Shown piece by piece: positions 53,945-63,039 of a stretch of 64,000 bases of DNA. The stretch's first letter is position 1. Each line of letters starts with the position of its first letter. Source of the DNA: Pseudomonas sp. B21-040 (GTDB lineage: Bacteria > Pseudomonadota > Gammaproteobacteria > Pseudomonadales > Pseudomonadaceae). A model generated the notes under the pieces. That model was not told where the DNA came from. It saw nothing but the letters and a program-made list of their open reading frames with translations, and made no database searches. The position numbers and the translations under genes were made by a program. The DNA lies in contig NZ_CP087176.1 in the NCBI RefSeq assembly GCF_024748695.1, positions 2,535,501-2,599,500 of the forward strand. The letters are read 5' to 3'.

Positions 53945-55897
53945 ATGACCAGGACTATCAAGTTGGCCGGGTTCGCGCTGGTGGCGGGGTCGGCACTGAT
54001 CTGGCTGGGCGTGTGGCGCACGATGCCGCCGGACATGCTCAGCGAGGTCGCGCTGCCGGATACCTGGAGCGGCCAGAACCTGTCGCGTGACGGGGTCTCC
54101 GTAGCGCTTGAAGTCAAACCGCTGGCCAAGGACGGTGTACTGCGCGAAGGCGAATTTGCCGATGTGCAGTTCCGGGTCAATGACAGCGCCTCGGGCCAGC
54201 CGTTGTCGGGCGTCAACCCCGGCGCCTGGCTCGACCCCGAAACCGTCGCCGCCGACCAGGCCCAGGGCCGCGAACAAAGCTGCAAATCGCGGGTCGGAGT
54301 GTTCCTCAAATCGAGCATCGGTGCGCGGCCACTGCTGGACTTGAACAGCTACTTCCTGCTGGTGATGAACCGCGATGCCAGCGTTTCGGTGGTCGACCCG
54401 TCGGTGTCGGTGGGCGGCATCACCAGCACCATGGCGCGGATCAACATCAAACAACCGCCAATGGACTGGATCACTCCGAAGGACAACAAACGCGTCTTCG
54501 TGTCGATGCCAACGGCTGGGGAAGTGGCCGTGATCGACAGTGAGCAATTCAAGTTGCTGGAATCGGTGGCCGCTGGCAGCAACCCGGTTCGCGTGGCCCT
54601 GCAACCCGATGAGCGCCTGCTGTGGGTTGGCAACAATGCGTCGAAAGCGGAGGAGTCCGGGGTCACGGTGATCGACACCCGCAGCCTCAAGCCCCTCAAA
54701 CACCTGGCCACTGGCGCCGGCCATCACGAAATTGCTTTCAGCAAGGACAGCCGGTTTGCCTTCGTCACCAACCGCGACGACGGCACGCTGAGCATCATCG
54801 ACATCGCCAGCCTGACCCTCAGCAAGCAGCTCAAGACCGGCTCGCACCCGTTGTCGGTGGCGTACTCGCTGCTGTCTCAGGCGGTGTATGTCGCCGATGG
54901 CAAGGACGGCACCGTGACCGTGGTCGACGGTGCCAGCCTGGACGTGCGCCGGGTGATCAAGGTCAGGCAGGGCCTTGGGCCGATGGGGTTCAGCGCTGAC
55001 GGTCGATTCGGCATCGTGCTCAATACGCTGGAAAACCAGGCCTCGGTGATCGATGCCGCCACCGATTCGCTGATCCATGAACTGAACGTGTCGACCGAGC
55101 CCTATCAAGTGGTGTTCACCAAGGCCTATGCCTATGTGCGCGGGCTCGCCTCGGCCAAAGTCACGATGATCAACCTGTCATCGCTGGGGCAAGGTCGCAC
55201 GCCGATCAGCCAGGGTTTCGAAGCCGGCCCGCAGGCGCCACGGCTGGCCGGTGATCTGCCACTGGCGTCGAGCCTGGCGGTGTCGCGGGACGACAACGCG
55301 GTGTTCGTGGTCAACCCGGTGGACAACACCACCTATTTCTACGCCGAAGGCATGAACGCGCCGATGTCCGGTTACCCCAACCGCGGGCAAGTGGCGCGGG
55401 CGGCGATGGTCATCGACCGCAGCTTGCGCGAGGTTGAACCGGGGCTGTACAGCGCGCGGATCAAGTTGCCGGCGGCCGGGCGGTTCGACGTGGCGTTCCT
55501 GCTCAATCAACCGAACATCATCCATTGCTTCACGGCGCTGGTTGAACCCGACAAGCAACTCGCCTCACACCCCGGCGTGCCGAAAGTGGAGTTCATGCTC
55601 GACAAGTCAACGGCCGCCCTCGGCAGTCCTTATGTGGTGCGCTTTCGTATCGTTCAGGGCCAGCAGAAGGCCCAGCGCAGCGGGGTCAAGGATGTTCAGG
55701 TGCGCTACTTCCGCGCCCCGACTTCACGGGCTCAGGAAGTCGCCGCCCTCGAAGTGGGTAACGGCATTTATGAAGCCCCGGTGACCCTGGACCAGAACGG
55801 CGCCTGGTACCTGCACGTCCGTGCGGCGTCGTTGGGGGCGAACTTTGACGACAAGACTTTTGCCAGCGTCCGGGTTCTGCCCGGCAATGCGAACTGA
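53945..55897 (+). CDS. YVTN-type beta-propeller protein with membrane anchor
   Basis: 650 residues; AAGGGGAG before the ATG. A hydrophobic N-terminal segment (FALVAGSALIWLGVW) anchors or exports it. Residues 170-450 contain about six YVTN-like propeller strands: RVFVSMPTAGEVAVID, RLLWVGNNAS, FAFVTNRDDGTLSIIDIAS, AVYVADGKDGTVTVVD, and FGIVLNTLENQASVID. The C-terminal 150 residues form a beta-sandwich-like domain. It may assist copper loading or Mn oxide binding, by its place 84 bases downstream of mnxG and before two SCO genes; that is inference. Confidence 0.85.
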   Translation: MTRTIKLAGFALVAGSALIWLGVWRTMPPDMLSEVALPDTWSGQNLSRDGVSVALEVKPLAKDGVLREGEFADVQFRVNDSASGQPLSGVNPGAWLDPETVAADQAQGREQSCKSRVGVFLKSSIGARPLLDLNSYFLLVMNRDASVSVVDPSVSVGGITSTMARINIKQPPMDWITPKDNKRVFVSMPTAGEVAVIDSEQFKLLESVAAGSNPVRVALQPDERLLWVGNNASKAEESGVTVIDTRSLKPLKHLATGAGHHEIAFSKDSRFAFVTNRDDGTLSIIDIASLTLSKQLKTGSHPLSVAYSLLSQAVYVADGKDGTVTVVDGASLDVRRVIKVRQGLGPMGFSADGRFGIVLNTLENQASVIDAATDSLIHELNVSTEPYQVVFTKAYAYVRGLASAKVTMINLSSLGQGRTPISQGFEAGPQAPRLAGDLPLASSLAVSRDDNAVFVVNPVDNTTYFYAEGMNAPMSGYPNRGQVARAAMVIDRSLREVEPGLYSARIKLPAAGRFDVAFLLNQPNIIHCFTALVEPDKQLASHPGVPKVEFMLDKSTAALGSPYVVRFRIVQGQQKAQRSGVKDVQVRYFRAPTSRAQEVAALEVGNGIYEAPVTLDQNGAWYLHVRAASLGANFDDKTFASVRVLPGNAN

Positions 55898-55910
55898 AGA
55901 GGACATGGAC

Positions 55911-56567
55911 ATGAACCGTTTCGCAAACCGTGGATTGCTGATGTTGTGTCTGTTGACTGCCGGTCTGGGTCAAGCCCTGGCGCACTCGACGGACGAGCAT
56001 GCCGGACACGACATGCCGGCCAAAAGCGCCAGTTCCGAGAGCGCCCAGGTGAAGTTCGCCGATGTGGCGCTGGTGGACCAGAACGGTAAACCGGTAAGCC
56101 TGGAAAAGGACCTGGTACGTAACAAGATCGTGGTCATGAGCTTCATCTATACCAGCTGCACCACGGTGTGCCCGGTGGTGTCCTCGATCATGGGCAAGGT
56201 GCAAAAGCAGCTCGGTGCGCGGGTCGGTGGTGAGGTGCAACTGGTGTCGATCAGTGTTGACCCGCAGCGCGACGACGCCAAACGCCTGAACGACTACGCC
56301 CGCAATTTTCAGAACGGCCCGGGCTGGAGCTGGCTGACCGGCAGTTCGCAGTCGATCAATGAAACCCTCAAGGGCCTGGGCTCGTTCAATGGCGACTTCA
56401 AGAACCATCAGCCGTTGATTCTCGTCGGCGACGGCAACAGCCGTCACTGGACACGCTACTACGGCTTTACCGACCCGGCGGTGCTGACCCGTGAGGTCGA
56501 GAAACTCAGCGGCCAGCGCAATGTCCACGCCAAACACACCGCCATTGCCATGGAGGAGCAGCCATGA
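55911..56567 (+). CDS. SCO1/SenC copper chaperone 1
   Basis: 218 residues from ATG 55911 (GAGG 8 bases upstream; ATG 55905 is too close). Signal peptide ends at GQALA. The copper-binding motif is YTSCTTVCPVVSS (CxxxC), and a later His appears in GDGNSRHWTRYYGF. The thioredoxin-like fold KIVVMSFIYTSC and VQLVSISVDPQRDDAKRL are typical. It probably delivers copper to MnxG in the periplasm. ATGA overlap with the next SCO gene. Confidence 0.93.
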   Translation: MNRFANRGLLMLCLLTAGLGQALAHSTDEHAGHDMPAKSASSESAQVKFADVALVDQNGKPVSLEKDLVRNKIVVMSFIYTSCTTVCPVVSSIMGKVQKQLGARVGGEVQLVSISVDPQRDDAKRLNDYARNFQNGPGWSWLTGSSQSINETLKGLGSFNGDFKNHQPLILVGDGNSRHWTRYYGFTDPAVLTREVEKLSGQRNVHAKHTAIAMEEQP

Positions 56568-57184
56568 AAACTCTCGACCGGATTGCCCTGACGGTGGCTG
56601 TTTGTCTGTTCAGTTCACTGGCACTCGCCCACGAAGGGCACGAAGAACCCGCGCCAACGGTGGCTGGCGCACAACCGGCGACCGGCACGCACGACGCAAA
56701 AACCTGGTTCACCGACACGCCGTTACAGGACCAGAACGGCGAAACCCTGCGTTTCTACAGTGACGCGTTGCAAAACCGCGTGGTGCTGCTGAACGTGATG
56801 TTCACCAGCTGCAACGATGCCTGCCCGCTGATCACCCGCAAACTCAAGGAAGTGCGTGAGTTGCTGGGTGACAAGGCGGATGGCATCACCTTTATCTCCC
56901 TTACCAGTGACCCGCTGCGCGATACGCCAGCGGTACTCAAGGCTTACACCTTGAAACAGGGCGTCGATGGGCCCCACTGGTTTTTTCTTACCGGCGACAA
57001 GGCGCAAATGGACCTTGTCCTGGGGCGCATCGGCCAGATCGTGCCGACCCCCGAACAGCATTCAACGCAGTTGATCGTCGGTGATGTGGCCAACAAGCGC
57101 TGGAGCAAAATCCGTCCCGATGCTCCGGCTGCCGCCATTGCTCAGCGCTTGCAGTTGCTGACCATGCCCGTGGCCGGTCGCTGA
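56564..57184 (+). CDS. SCO1/SenC copper chaperone 2
   Basis: 206 residues, coupled to the first SCO gene by an ATGA overlap. Signal peptide ends at SLALA, followed by His/Glu-rich HEGHEEP, which may bind copper. Motif FTSCNDACPLITRKL (CxxxC); ITFISLTSDPLRDTPAVL matches the SCO fold. The expected C-terminal His region is weak (PEQHSTQLIVGD). Two different SCO proteins in one mnxG operon agree with what I recall for Mn-oxidising Pseudomonas. Confidence 0.92.
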   Translation: MKTLDRIALTVAVCLFSSLALAHEGHEEPAPTVAGAQPATGTHDAKTWFTDTPLQDQNGETLRFYSDALQNRVVLLNVMFTSCNDACPLITRKLKEVRELLGDKADGITFISLTSDPLRDTPAVLKAYTLKQGVDGPHWFFLTGDKAQMDLVLGRIGQIVPTPEQHSTQLIVGDVANKRWSKIRPDAPAAAIAQRLQLLTMPVAGR

Positions 57185-57191
57185 GCGCGCC

Positions 57192-58742
57192 ATGAAAACT
57201 GTCCTGATTCTCGGCCTGTTGCTCCTGGGCGGCGTCCCTTTCGCCGTCCAGGCGTTGACGCTGAGCCCGAGCGAAAGCGCGGGCAAGCGGCTGTACCGCG
57301 AAGGTGTGTCCGAGAGTGGAGAGCCGGTCATGGCCCGAGTGGGTGCGGCCGATATGGTGCTGCCCGCCAGCAGCCTGCCGTGCGCCAACTGCCATGGGGC
57401 CGACGGACAGGGACGGCCGGAAGGCGGGGTGCGACCACCGGACATCAGCTGGTCGCGCCTTTCCAGCCGCTACGGCCAGGAACAGATCAATGGCCGCGAT
57501 TATCCGGCCTACACCGAGGGTGCGTTGGCGCGTGCCATTCAGGAAGGTCGCGATTCAGCCAACAATCGGCTCGACCCGGCAATGCCCCGGTTCGTGCTGT
57601 CGATGAAGGATCAGCGCAACCTGACGGCGTACCTCAAACGCGTGGCCGATGACCGCGATCCCGGTTTGACCGCTGACACGTTGCACCTGGGCACGTTGTT
57701 GCCGAGTCAGGGACCATTGGCGCAAGAGGGCGCAACGGTGGCGGCCGTGCTCAAGGGCAGCGTGCTGCGGATTAATGCGGCGGGGGGGATTCATGGCCGG
57801 CAATTGCGCCTGACCATCCTCGATCCTGGCCCCACCCGCGCCAGTGCCGAGAAGGCGCTAGGCCAGTTGATTGAACAGGAACAGGTGTTCGCCCTGATCG
57901 CACCGCTGGCGCCAGCGCTGGATTCGGACCTGGCGGCACGCCTGGAACAGGCCGGAGTCCCGTTGATCGGGCCGCTTTCGTTGCAAGGCTCGGCGCAGTC
58001 CAGCCGGCAGATTTTCGAACCGCTGCCGGGTCTTCGCGAACAGCTGATCGCCCTGGCTGACTACGCCGCCACCAGTTTGCGTGTGCTCCAGGGCCCGACG
58101 CTAATTACCTACCCGGACGAACCAAACCAGCGGCTGGCGGCGCAGAACCTCGGCCAATACCTGCAAGATCACGCCTGGCAACACGTGCGGTTGCAAGCCT
58201 ACGACTCTGCGCAGGACGACCTGCCGCTGGGCTCGCGCTCGGTGTTTTACCTGGGCAGCGGCAGTCACTTCAGTCGTTTGGCCGAGCGGTTGCAGACGGC
58301 GGGGCAGGTGCCTTACCTGTTTGCGGCTTCGAATCAGGTGGCCGGTGACGTGTTGCAAGTGCCCAGCGGGTTTTCCCGGCGGTTGTTTTTGGCCTACCCG
58401 TTCGTGCCCAGTGACTGGACGCTGGCCGGGCGCCTGGCGCTGACGCAATTGCGCGAAAACCAGGGGCTTGGCGGTCAGCACGCGGTGCTGCAAGTGGGCG
58501 CCTTCAGTTCGATGCTGCTGCTCAGCGAAGGCATGAAGCAGGCCGGACGTGATGCCAGCCGCGAGAAGCTCATCAATGCCCTGGAAGGTCTGCACGACTT
58601 CGATACCGGCCTGACCCCGCTGATCAGCTTTGGCCCGGGCCGTCGCCTGGGCTTGCGCGGAGCACACGTCGTCACGGTGGACCTGCCCGACCAGCGCTTT
58701 TTCCTGGTTGCCCCCTACAAACCCATTGCCGCCATGCCCTGA
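57192..58742 (+). CDS. Cytochrome c fused to a type I periplasmic binding domain
   Basis: 516 residues with signal peptide (LGLLLLGGVPFAVQA). Residues 60-150 form a mono-heme cytochrome c: SSLPCANCHGADGQGRPEGG (CxxCH) and a distal Met in PAMPRFVLSMKDQ. From residue 155 to the end the protein follows the branched-chain amino-acid receptor-like fold: LHLGTLLPSQGPLAQEGATV, GGIHGRQLRLTILDPG, VFALIAPLAPALDS, LQGPTLITYPDEPNQRLAAQ. The fusion is unusual. It may accept electrons from Mn or copper oxidation, or sense a ligand (inference). Eight bases after the second SCO gene. Confidence 0.87.
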   Translation: MKTVLILGLLLLGGVPFAVQALTLSPSESAGKRLYREGVSESGEPVMARVGAADMVLPASSLPCANCHGADGQGRPEGGVRPPDISWSRLSSRYGQEQINGRDYPAYTEGALARAIQEGRDSANNRLDPAMPRFVLSMKDQRNLTAYLKRVADDRDPGLTADTLHLGTLLPSQGPLAQEGATVAAVLKGSVLRINAAGGIHGRQLRLTILDPGPTRASAEKALGQLIEQEQVFALIAPLAPALDSDLAARLEQAGVPLIGPLSLQGSAQSSRQIFEPLPGLREQLIALADYAATSLRVLQGPTLITYPDEPNQRLAAQNLGQYLQDHAWQHVRLQAYDSAQDDLPLGSRSVFYLGSGSHFSRLAERLQTAGQVPYLFAASNQVAGDVLQVPSGFSRRLFLAYPFVPSDWTLAGRLALTQLRENQGLGGQHAVLQVGAFSSMLLLSEGMKQAGRDASREKLINALEGLHDFDTGLTPLISFGPGRRLGLRGAHVVTVDLPDQRFFLVAPYKPIAAMP

Positions 58743-58755
58743 CCGGAGGCCGATC

Positions 58756-59709
58756 ATGAAACTCAACACGGTACTGATACTGCTGACGATGTGGGTCCCG
58801 GTGGCGTTCTGCACTAACGGCCCGGCTGCCGCGCGGGTCAATGGCGAAGAGATTTCCGAGTTTCGCCTGGAGCGTTACTTCGCCGAATTCCTGGAGGATC
58901 AGGGCCGGGCGGTGGGCAATATTCGTAACCCCAAGGCATACAAACAATTGCGGCAGAAAGCGCTGGAAGCGCTGATCGACAAGGAATTGCTGTGGCAGGA
59001 AGCGGTCAAGCGTGGCGTGGTGATCAGCGATACGGAAGTGCAGAGCCAGGTCGAACAGACCCGGCAAGCGATTGGCGGCCCCGAGGTATTTGCCCGCAGG
59101 CTCCAGGATGCCGGGTTTGACGAGGCCAGCTTTACCGAATACACCCGCCGGGAGCTGGCGGCCCAGCGAATCTTTGCCGACCTGATCCAGGTGGGCCAGC
59201 CGGATGAACAACAGGTCCGGGCGTTTTACCAGGAACATCGCGCCGACATGGGCCGGCCCGAAGAAATCCAGGCCCGGCACATCCTGATCAAAGTGCCCCA
59301 GGGCGCCGATGCCGCCACGGTTGAAGCGGCACGTCTACGCTTAAGCGCGATGCGCGTGAAAATCAGCCAGGGTGAAGACTTTGCCAGCGTTGCCCGGGCC
59401 GGCTCCGAAGACGCTTCTGCCAGTGAAGGCGGCGATCTGGGCTATTTCCCTCGTGGGCGCATGCTGCCTGAATTCGAAGCGGCAGCGTTTGCCCTGGCGC
59501 CGGGTGCCGTCAGTGAGCCCGTGCGCACGTCATTGGGCTGGCACTTAATACTTCTTCAGAACCACGTGGAGGCGGCCGATGTCTCAGAGCAGCAGGGTCT
59601 TGAAATGGTCCGGGCCTACCTTGCCCGACAACATCAGGCCCAGGCTCGCCTACAGGTTTTGGCGCAACTTCGATCAAGTAATCGAATCGAGCGGATTGAT
59701 GATGATTGA
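58756..59709 (+). CDS. Parvulin-type peptidyl-prolyl isomerase
   Basis: 317 residues from ATG 58756 with GGAGG upstream. N-terminal signal/anchor (LILLTMWVPVAFC), a SurA/PpiD-like helical domain (FRLERYFAEFLEDQG, ALEALIDKELLWQEAVKRG) and one rotamase domain (EEIQARHILIKVPQGAD, EDFASVARAGSEDASASEGGDLGYFPRG shown by GGDLGYFPRGRMLPEFE, SLGWHLILL). A periplasmic folding helper, probably for the giant oxidase. Last gene of the mnxG operon. Confidence 0.92.
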   Translation: MKLNTVLILLTMWVPVAFCTNGPAAARVNGEEISEFRLERYFAEFLEDQGRAVGNIRNPKAYKQLRQKALEALIDKELLWQEAVKRGVVISDTEVQSQVEQTRQAIGGPEVFARRLQDAGFDEASFTEYTRRELAAQRIFADLIQVGQPDEQQVRAFYQEHRADMGRPEEIQARHILIKVPQGADAATVEAARLRLSAMRVKISQGEDFASVARAGSEDASASEGGDLGYFPRGRMLPEFEAAAFALAPGAVSEPVRTSLGWHLILLQNHVEAADVSEQQGLEMVRAYLARQHQAQARLQVLAQLRSSNRIERIDDD

Positions 59710-59718
59710 ATGTACTCC

Positions 59719-59777
59719 CCCCAAAAGTGGGGAAAGCTTGCGCGTAAATTCAAGCGCTTCCCCGTGTTTGGGGGAAG
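59719..59777 (+). promoter_or_regulatory. AGTGGGGAA-type activator boxes before the response-regulator gene
   Basis: CCCCCCAAAAGTGGGGAAA (59718-59735) contains the same box as 47860. A second inverted repeat is CTTCCCC (59757-59763) with GGGGAAG (59771-59777). Both are 70-130 bases upstream of the sigma-54 promoter. Confidence 0.6.
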
Positions 59778-59847
59778 GGGTACGCGGGCGAAAAAGATTT
59801 GTCACGGAAATCAAAGAGATGAGTCGGCGAAAAACCGGCTCCGAGTC

Positions 59848-59862
59848 TGGCATGAAGTGTGC
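59848..59862 (+). promoter_or_regulatory. Sigma-54 promoter of the response-regulator/T2SS operon
   Basis: TGGCATGAAGTGTGC: GG 59849-59850 and GC 59861-59862 with a ten-base spacer. The -24 half is identical to that of mnxG (TGGCATGA). It lies 68 bases before the TTG start at 59930. Confidence 0.75.
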
Positions 59863-59929
59863 GTTAGCCTGATTGAAGGCGCGTACTCCCAGGCACGAAT
59901 TTCGGACCTGCGGTTACAAGGAGTCGACC

Positions 59930-60463
59930 TTGTTGAACAAAATACTGGTTGTTGATGACGAGCAACTTCTTGCGGAAAACCTCCAGGGTTACCTGCAGGC
60001 GCAAGAGTTGGAGGTCCGGATTGCTCACGATGGTGCACAAGGAATCGTAGAGGCTGACGATTTCGCACCCGATGTGATGGTGTTCGATTACCGCTTGCCG
60101 GATATGGAAGGCTTTGAGGTGCTCGATGCCATCCGCCAGAAACAGAAGTGTCACTTTGTGCTGATTACAGGGCATCCAACCGCAGAGGTATGCGAGCGGG
60201 CCCGGCAACTGGGAGTCAGCCACATTCTGTTCAAACCGTTTCCATTGGCGGAATTGGCGCGTGCAGTACTTGATCTTCTGGGGAGGCAACGCGAACCCAA
60301 AGCGGGTGTGAGCAGTTCTGAAGGCTTCGTCGAACGACGCCAGAGCAGGACCGAGAGTTTCCCGCTGCAGTTGTACGACGGTAGTTGGGTGCTTGCGGAT
60401 CGCCGACGTAGTACATCGGCCTCCATGGCGCCAGACGACGAACAACTGCTCACCGGGGAGTAA
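59930..60463 (+). CDS. Single-domain response regulator with C-terminal extension
   Basis: 177 residues. No ATG is in place: AAGGAG (59918-59923) precedes two TTG codons (59930 and 59933), so a TTG start is very likely. Receiver motifs: ILVVDDEQLL (acidic pair), VMVFDYRLPD (phospho-acceptor Asp, about 54), LITGHP (Thr) and LFKPF (Lys). The last 50 residues (ERRQSRTES onward) are low-complexity with no DNA-binding domain, so it acts by protein interaction. First gene of the T2SS operon, with a sigma-54 promoter. It might regulate secretion or the GspE ATPase. Confidence 0.87.
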   Translation: MLNKILVVDDEQLLAENLQGYLQAQELEVRIAHDGAQGIVEADDFAPDVMVFDYRLPDMEGFEVLDAIRQKQKCHFVLITGHPTAEVCERARQLGVSHILFKPFPLAELARAVLDLLGRQREPKAGVSSSEGFVERRQSRTESFPLQLYDGSWVLADRRRSTSASMAPDDEQLLTGE

Positions 60464-60547
60464 TGGCGCGACAAGACGTTCCGGCATCCGCCGCGATGAC
60501 TCGCCGCGCCGACAGGGCTCAAAGCCCCGGGCGTTGGAGAGCTTGCC

Positions 60548-62254
60548 ATGGACCGTCTATTGGTTGCCGTCGAACCGGCGTTGTTGGACTGTGTGCCGTC
60601 TCGTTTTTCCAGTGAGCAATTGGCTCAGGCGCGAGCCTTGGCCAGCAGTTCCGGCGAACGGGTCCTGGACGCCCTCGGGGAGTTATGCGAACTGGCCCCG
60701 ATGCCCTTCATCCAGTGCCTGGGCACCACCCTGCATTATCCGGTGCTCGACACCGACAGCCTGTTCAAGTCCACCCCGGTATTCGACCGGGTCACCCTGG
60801 CCCAATGCCTCAAGCGCGAATTCATTCTGCTGCGCCACGACGATGCGGTCATTGGCGTGTTTGCCGACCCGTTTGATACGGCGCGCCTGGCCTGGATCGA
60901 CGACTGCCTGCACGGTGCGCCGCTGTACCTGGTGCATGCCGATGACCTCAAGGCCTACCTGGCCCGTCACGAAGAAAGCTTCCACGCGGTGGAGTCGCTC
61001 AATGCCCAATCCGATGGCACCATCGAAATCGATAACCTGCAAAGCCTGTCCCTGACCAGCATCAGCGAAGACTCCAGCGTCGTCGTCAAACTGGTCAACT
61101 CGACCCTCTACGACGCCTTGAAAATGCACGCCAGTGACATCCACCTGGGCACTACCGGCAGCGGTCTGGTGATCAAGTACCGGATCGATGGCGTGCTGAA
61201 CAACATCAGTAAAATCCAGGGGTGCGAGTTCGCCGAGCAGGTCATCTCCCGGGTCAAGGTCATGGCCGAACTGGACATCGGCGAAAAACGCGTGCCCCAG
61301 GACGGTCGCTTCAAGATCGGCATCAGTGGCCGGCAAATCGACTTCCGGGTATCGATCATGCCGAGCATTTTCGGTGAAGACGCCGTGTTGCGGGTGCTCG
61401 ACAAACAGGACCTGGCCGACAAGGTCAGCGGCGTGCAATTGCAGGCGCTGGGCTTCGAAGAAGAAACCCTGCGCCAACTACGGCGCCTGGCCAGCGAACC
61501 TTATGGCATGGTGCTGGTCACCGGGCCTACCGGTAGCGGTAAAACCACCACGTTGTACGCGATGATCACCGAGATCAACCACGGCGTGGACAAGATCATC
61601 ACCATTGAAGACCCGGTGGAATATCAACTGCCGGGCGTGCTGCAAATCCCGGTCAACGAAAAGAAAGGCCTGACTTTCGCCCGTGGTTTGCGCTCGATCC
61701 TGCGTCATGACCCGGACAAGATCATGGTCGGTGAAATCCGCGACCCTGAAACCGCGCAAATCGCCGTGCAATCGGCGCTCACCGGGCACCTGGTGTTCAC
61801 CACCATCCACGCCAACAACGTGTTCGACGTGATCGGCCGTTTCACCCAAATGGAAATCGACCCCTACAGCCTGGTGTCGGCCCTCAACGCGGTGCTGGCG
61901 CAACGTTTGATCCGACTGGTCTGCGCCAGTTGCAGCGCGCCTGTCACCCCTACCGACGATGAATTGCTGGCTTCGGGCCTCGACCCTCAACAGGTCGGGC
62001 ATTACCAGTTTGTGCATGGCAAGGGCTGCGGCCACTGCCGGGGCACGGGCTATCGCGGGCGCAGTGCGATCGCCGAGCTGCTGCACCTGGACGACGAGCT
62101 GCGGCAAATGATTGTCGAGCGCCAACCCATTTCGAAAATCAAGGCCCACGCCTGCAAACGTGGCTTGCGCCTGCTGCGCGAGTCGGCACTGGAACTGGTG
62201 CAGCAGGGGCGGACCACGCTGGAGGAGATCAATCGTGTCACTTTTATCTCGTGA
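60548..62254 (+). CDS. gspE: Type II secretion ATPase GspE
   Basis: 568 residues. The N1E domain (to about 150) is followed by the ATPase: Walker A VTGPTGSGKTTTLYAM, Asp box IITIEDPVEYQLPG, Walker B LRHDPDKIMVGEIRDPETA, His box ALTGHLVFTTIHANN, and a zinc site of paired CxxC (LVCASC and GCGHC). It powers pseudopilus assembly. AGCTTGCC before ATG 60548 contains a weak site only. Overlaps the following PilM-like gene. Confidence 0.95.
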   Translation: MDRLLVAVEPALLDCVPSRFSSEQLAQARALASSSGERVLDALGELCELAPMPFIQCLGTTLHYPVLDTDSLFKSTPVFDRVTLAQCLKREFILLRHDDAVIGVFADPFDTARLAWIDDCLHGAPLYLVHADDLKAYLARHEESFHAVESLNAQSDGTIEIDNLQSLSLTSISEDSSVVVKLVNSTLYDALKMHASDIHLGTTGSGLVIKYRIDGVLNNISKIQGCEFAEQVISRVKVMAELDIGEKRVPQDGRFKIGISGRQIDFRVSIMPSIFGEDAVLRVLDKQDLADKVSGVQLQALGFEEETLRQLRRLASEPYGMVLVTGPTGSGKTTTLYAMITEINHGVDKIITIEDPVEYQLPGVLQIPVNEKKGLTFARGLRSILRHDPDKIMVGEIRDPETAQIAVQSALTGHLVFTTIHANNVFDVIGRFTQMEIDPYSLVSALNAVLAQRLIRLVCASCSAPVTPTDDELLASGLDPQQVGHYQFVHGKGCGHCRGTGYRGRSAIAELLHLDDELRQMIVERQPISKIKAHACKRGLRLLRESALELVQQGRTTLEEINRVTFIS

Positions 62255-63038
62255 TCGATATGTCGCCGTACTCGGCGCCAGTGGTGTTGGCCTTGGCCAG
62301 CGCCGTGGCAGCGAAACCCTGTGGCTGGGCAGCGTCGGCTTCATCGACGAAGGCTTCCATGCCTGGGCCGTCGCCCTCGAAACCCTCGACCGTTTGCTGG
62401 GCGAGCACGCGCCTGCCGGTGCGGAGCTTTGCGTGGTGATCTCCGGACACTTCAGCCGTTTTTGCCTGGTGCCCTGGAGCGAAGCGATCAGCAGCCCCGA
62501 CGAACTGCTCGGGTTCGCCCAACTGTGCTTCGAAGACCTTTATGGTGTTCCCACCCAGCCCTGGAGCATGGTGCTGTCGGCCGAGCCTGCGGGTTACGAC
62601 CGCATCGCCACCGCACTGCCGCAAGACCTGCTGACACGCCTGCGCAGCCTGGTCAGCGGTCGCGGTCTGCGTTTGCGTTCGGTGCAGCCGTACTTGATGG
62701 CCGCGTTCAACCACTTCGACAAGAGTTTTGACCACGGCGACTTTCTGTTTGTGGTCGCCGAACCGGTGCGCAGTGTGTTGTTGCTGGCGCGGGAAGGGCG
62801 CTGGGTGTCGGTGCGTTCGGTGGGCAGCAGTGACAGCGATGCCGCACTGACCGCACTGATCGGTCGTGAAAGCCAATTGCAGGCCTCCACCAGCGAACGG
62901 CCGCTCCATCTCTACCTGCATGCGCCGGCCCGCATCGACTCACATCCAGACGTGCCGGGCGTGCAGTTGCGCACCCTTGAAGAAGACCAGGCATCCGTAC
63001 GCGACAGTTTGTACGTCATGTCCCGGGCGGTGGCCTGA
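62235..63038 (+). CDS. PilM-like (GspL cytoplasmic-domain-like) assembly protein
   Basis: 267 residues from GTG 62235, with GGAGGAG just upstream, overlapping gspE by 20 bases. The protein has an actin-like N-terminus (YVAVLGASGVGLGQRR) and strands LCVVISGHFSRFCLVPW and FLFVVAEPVRSVLLLARE. There is no membrane segment, so it corresponds to PilM or the soluble part of GspL. Position gspE-pilM-pilN-pilO-like supports this. Confidence 0.75.
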   Translation: MSLLSRDRYVAVLGASGVGLGQRRGSETLWLGSVGFIDEGFHAWAVALETLDRLLGEHAPAGAELCVVISGHFSRFCLVPWSEAISSPDELLGFAQLCFEDLYGVPTQPWSMVLSAEPAGYDRIATALPQDLLTRLRSLVSGRGLRLRSVQPYLMAAFNHFDKSFDHGDFLFVVAEPVRSVLLLAREGRWVSVRSVGSSDSDAALTALIGRESQLQASTSERPLHLYLHAPARIDSHPDVPGVQLRTLEEDQASVRDSLYVMSRAVA

Positions 63039-63039
63039 C

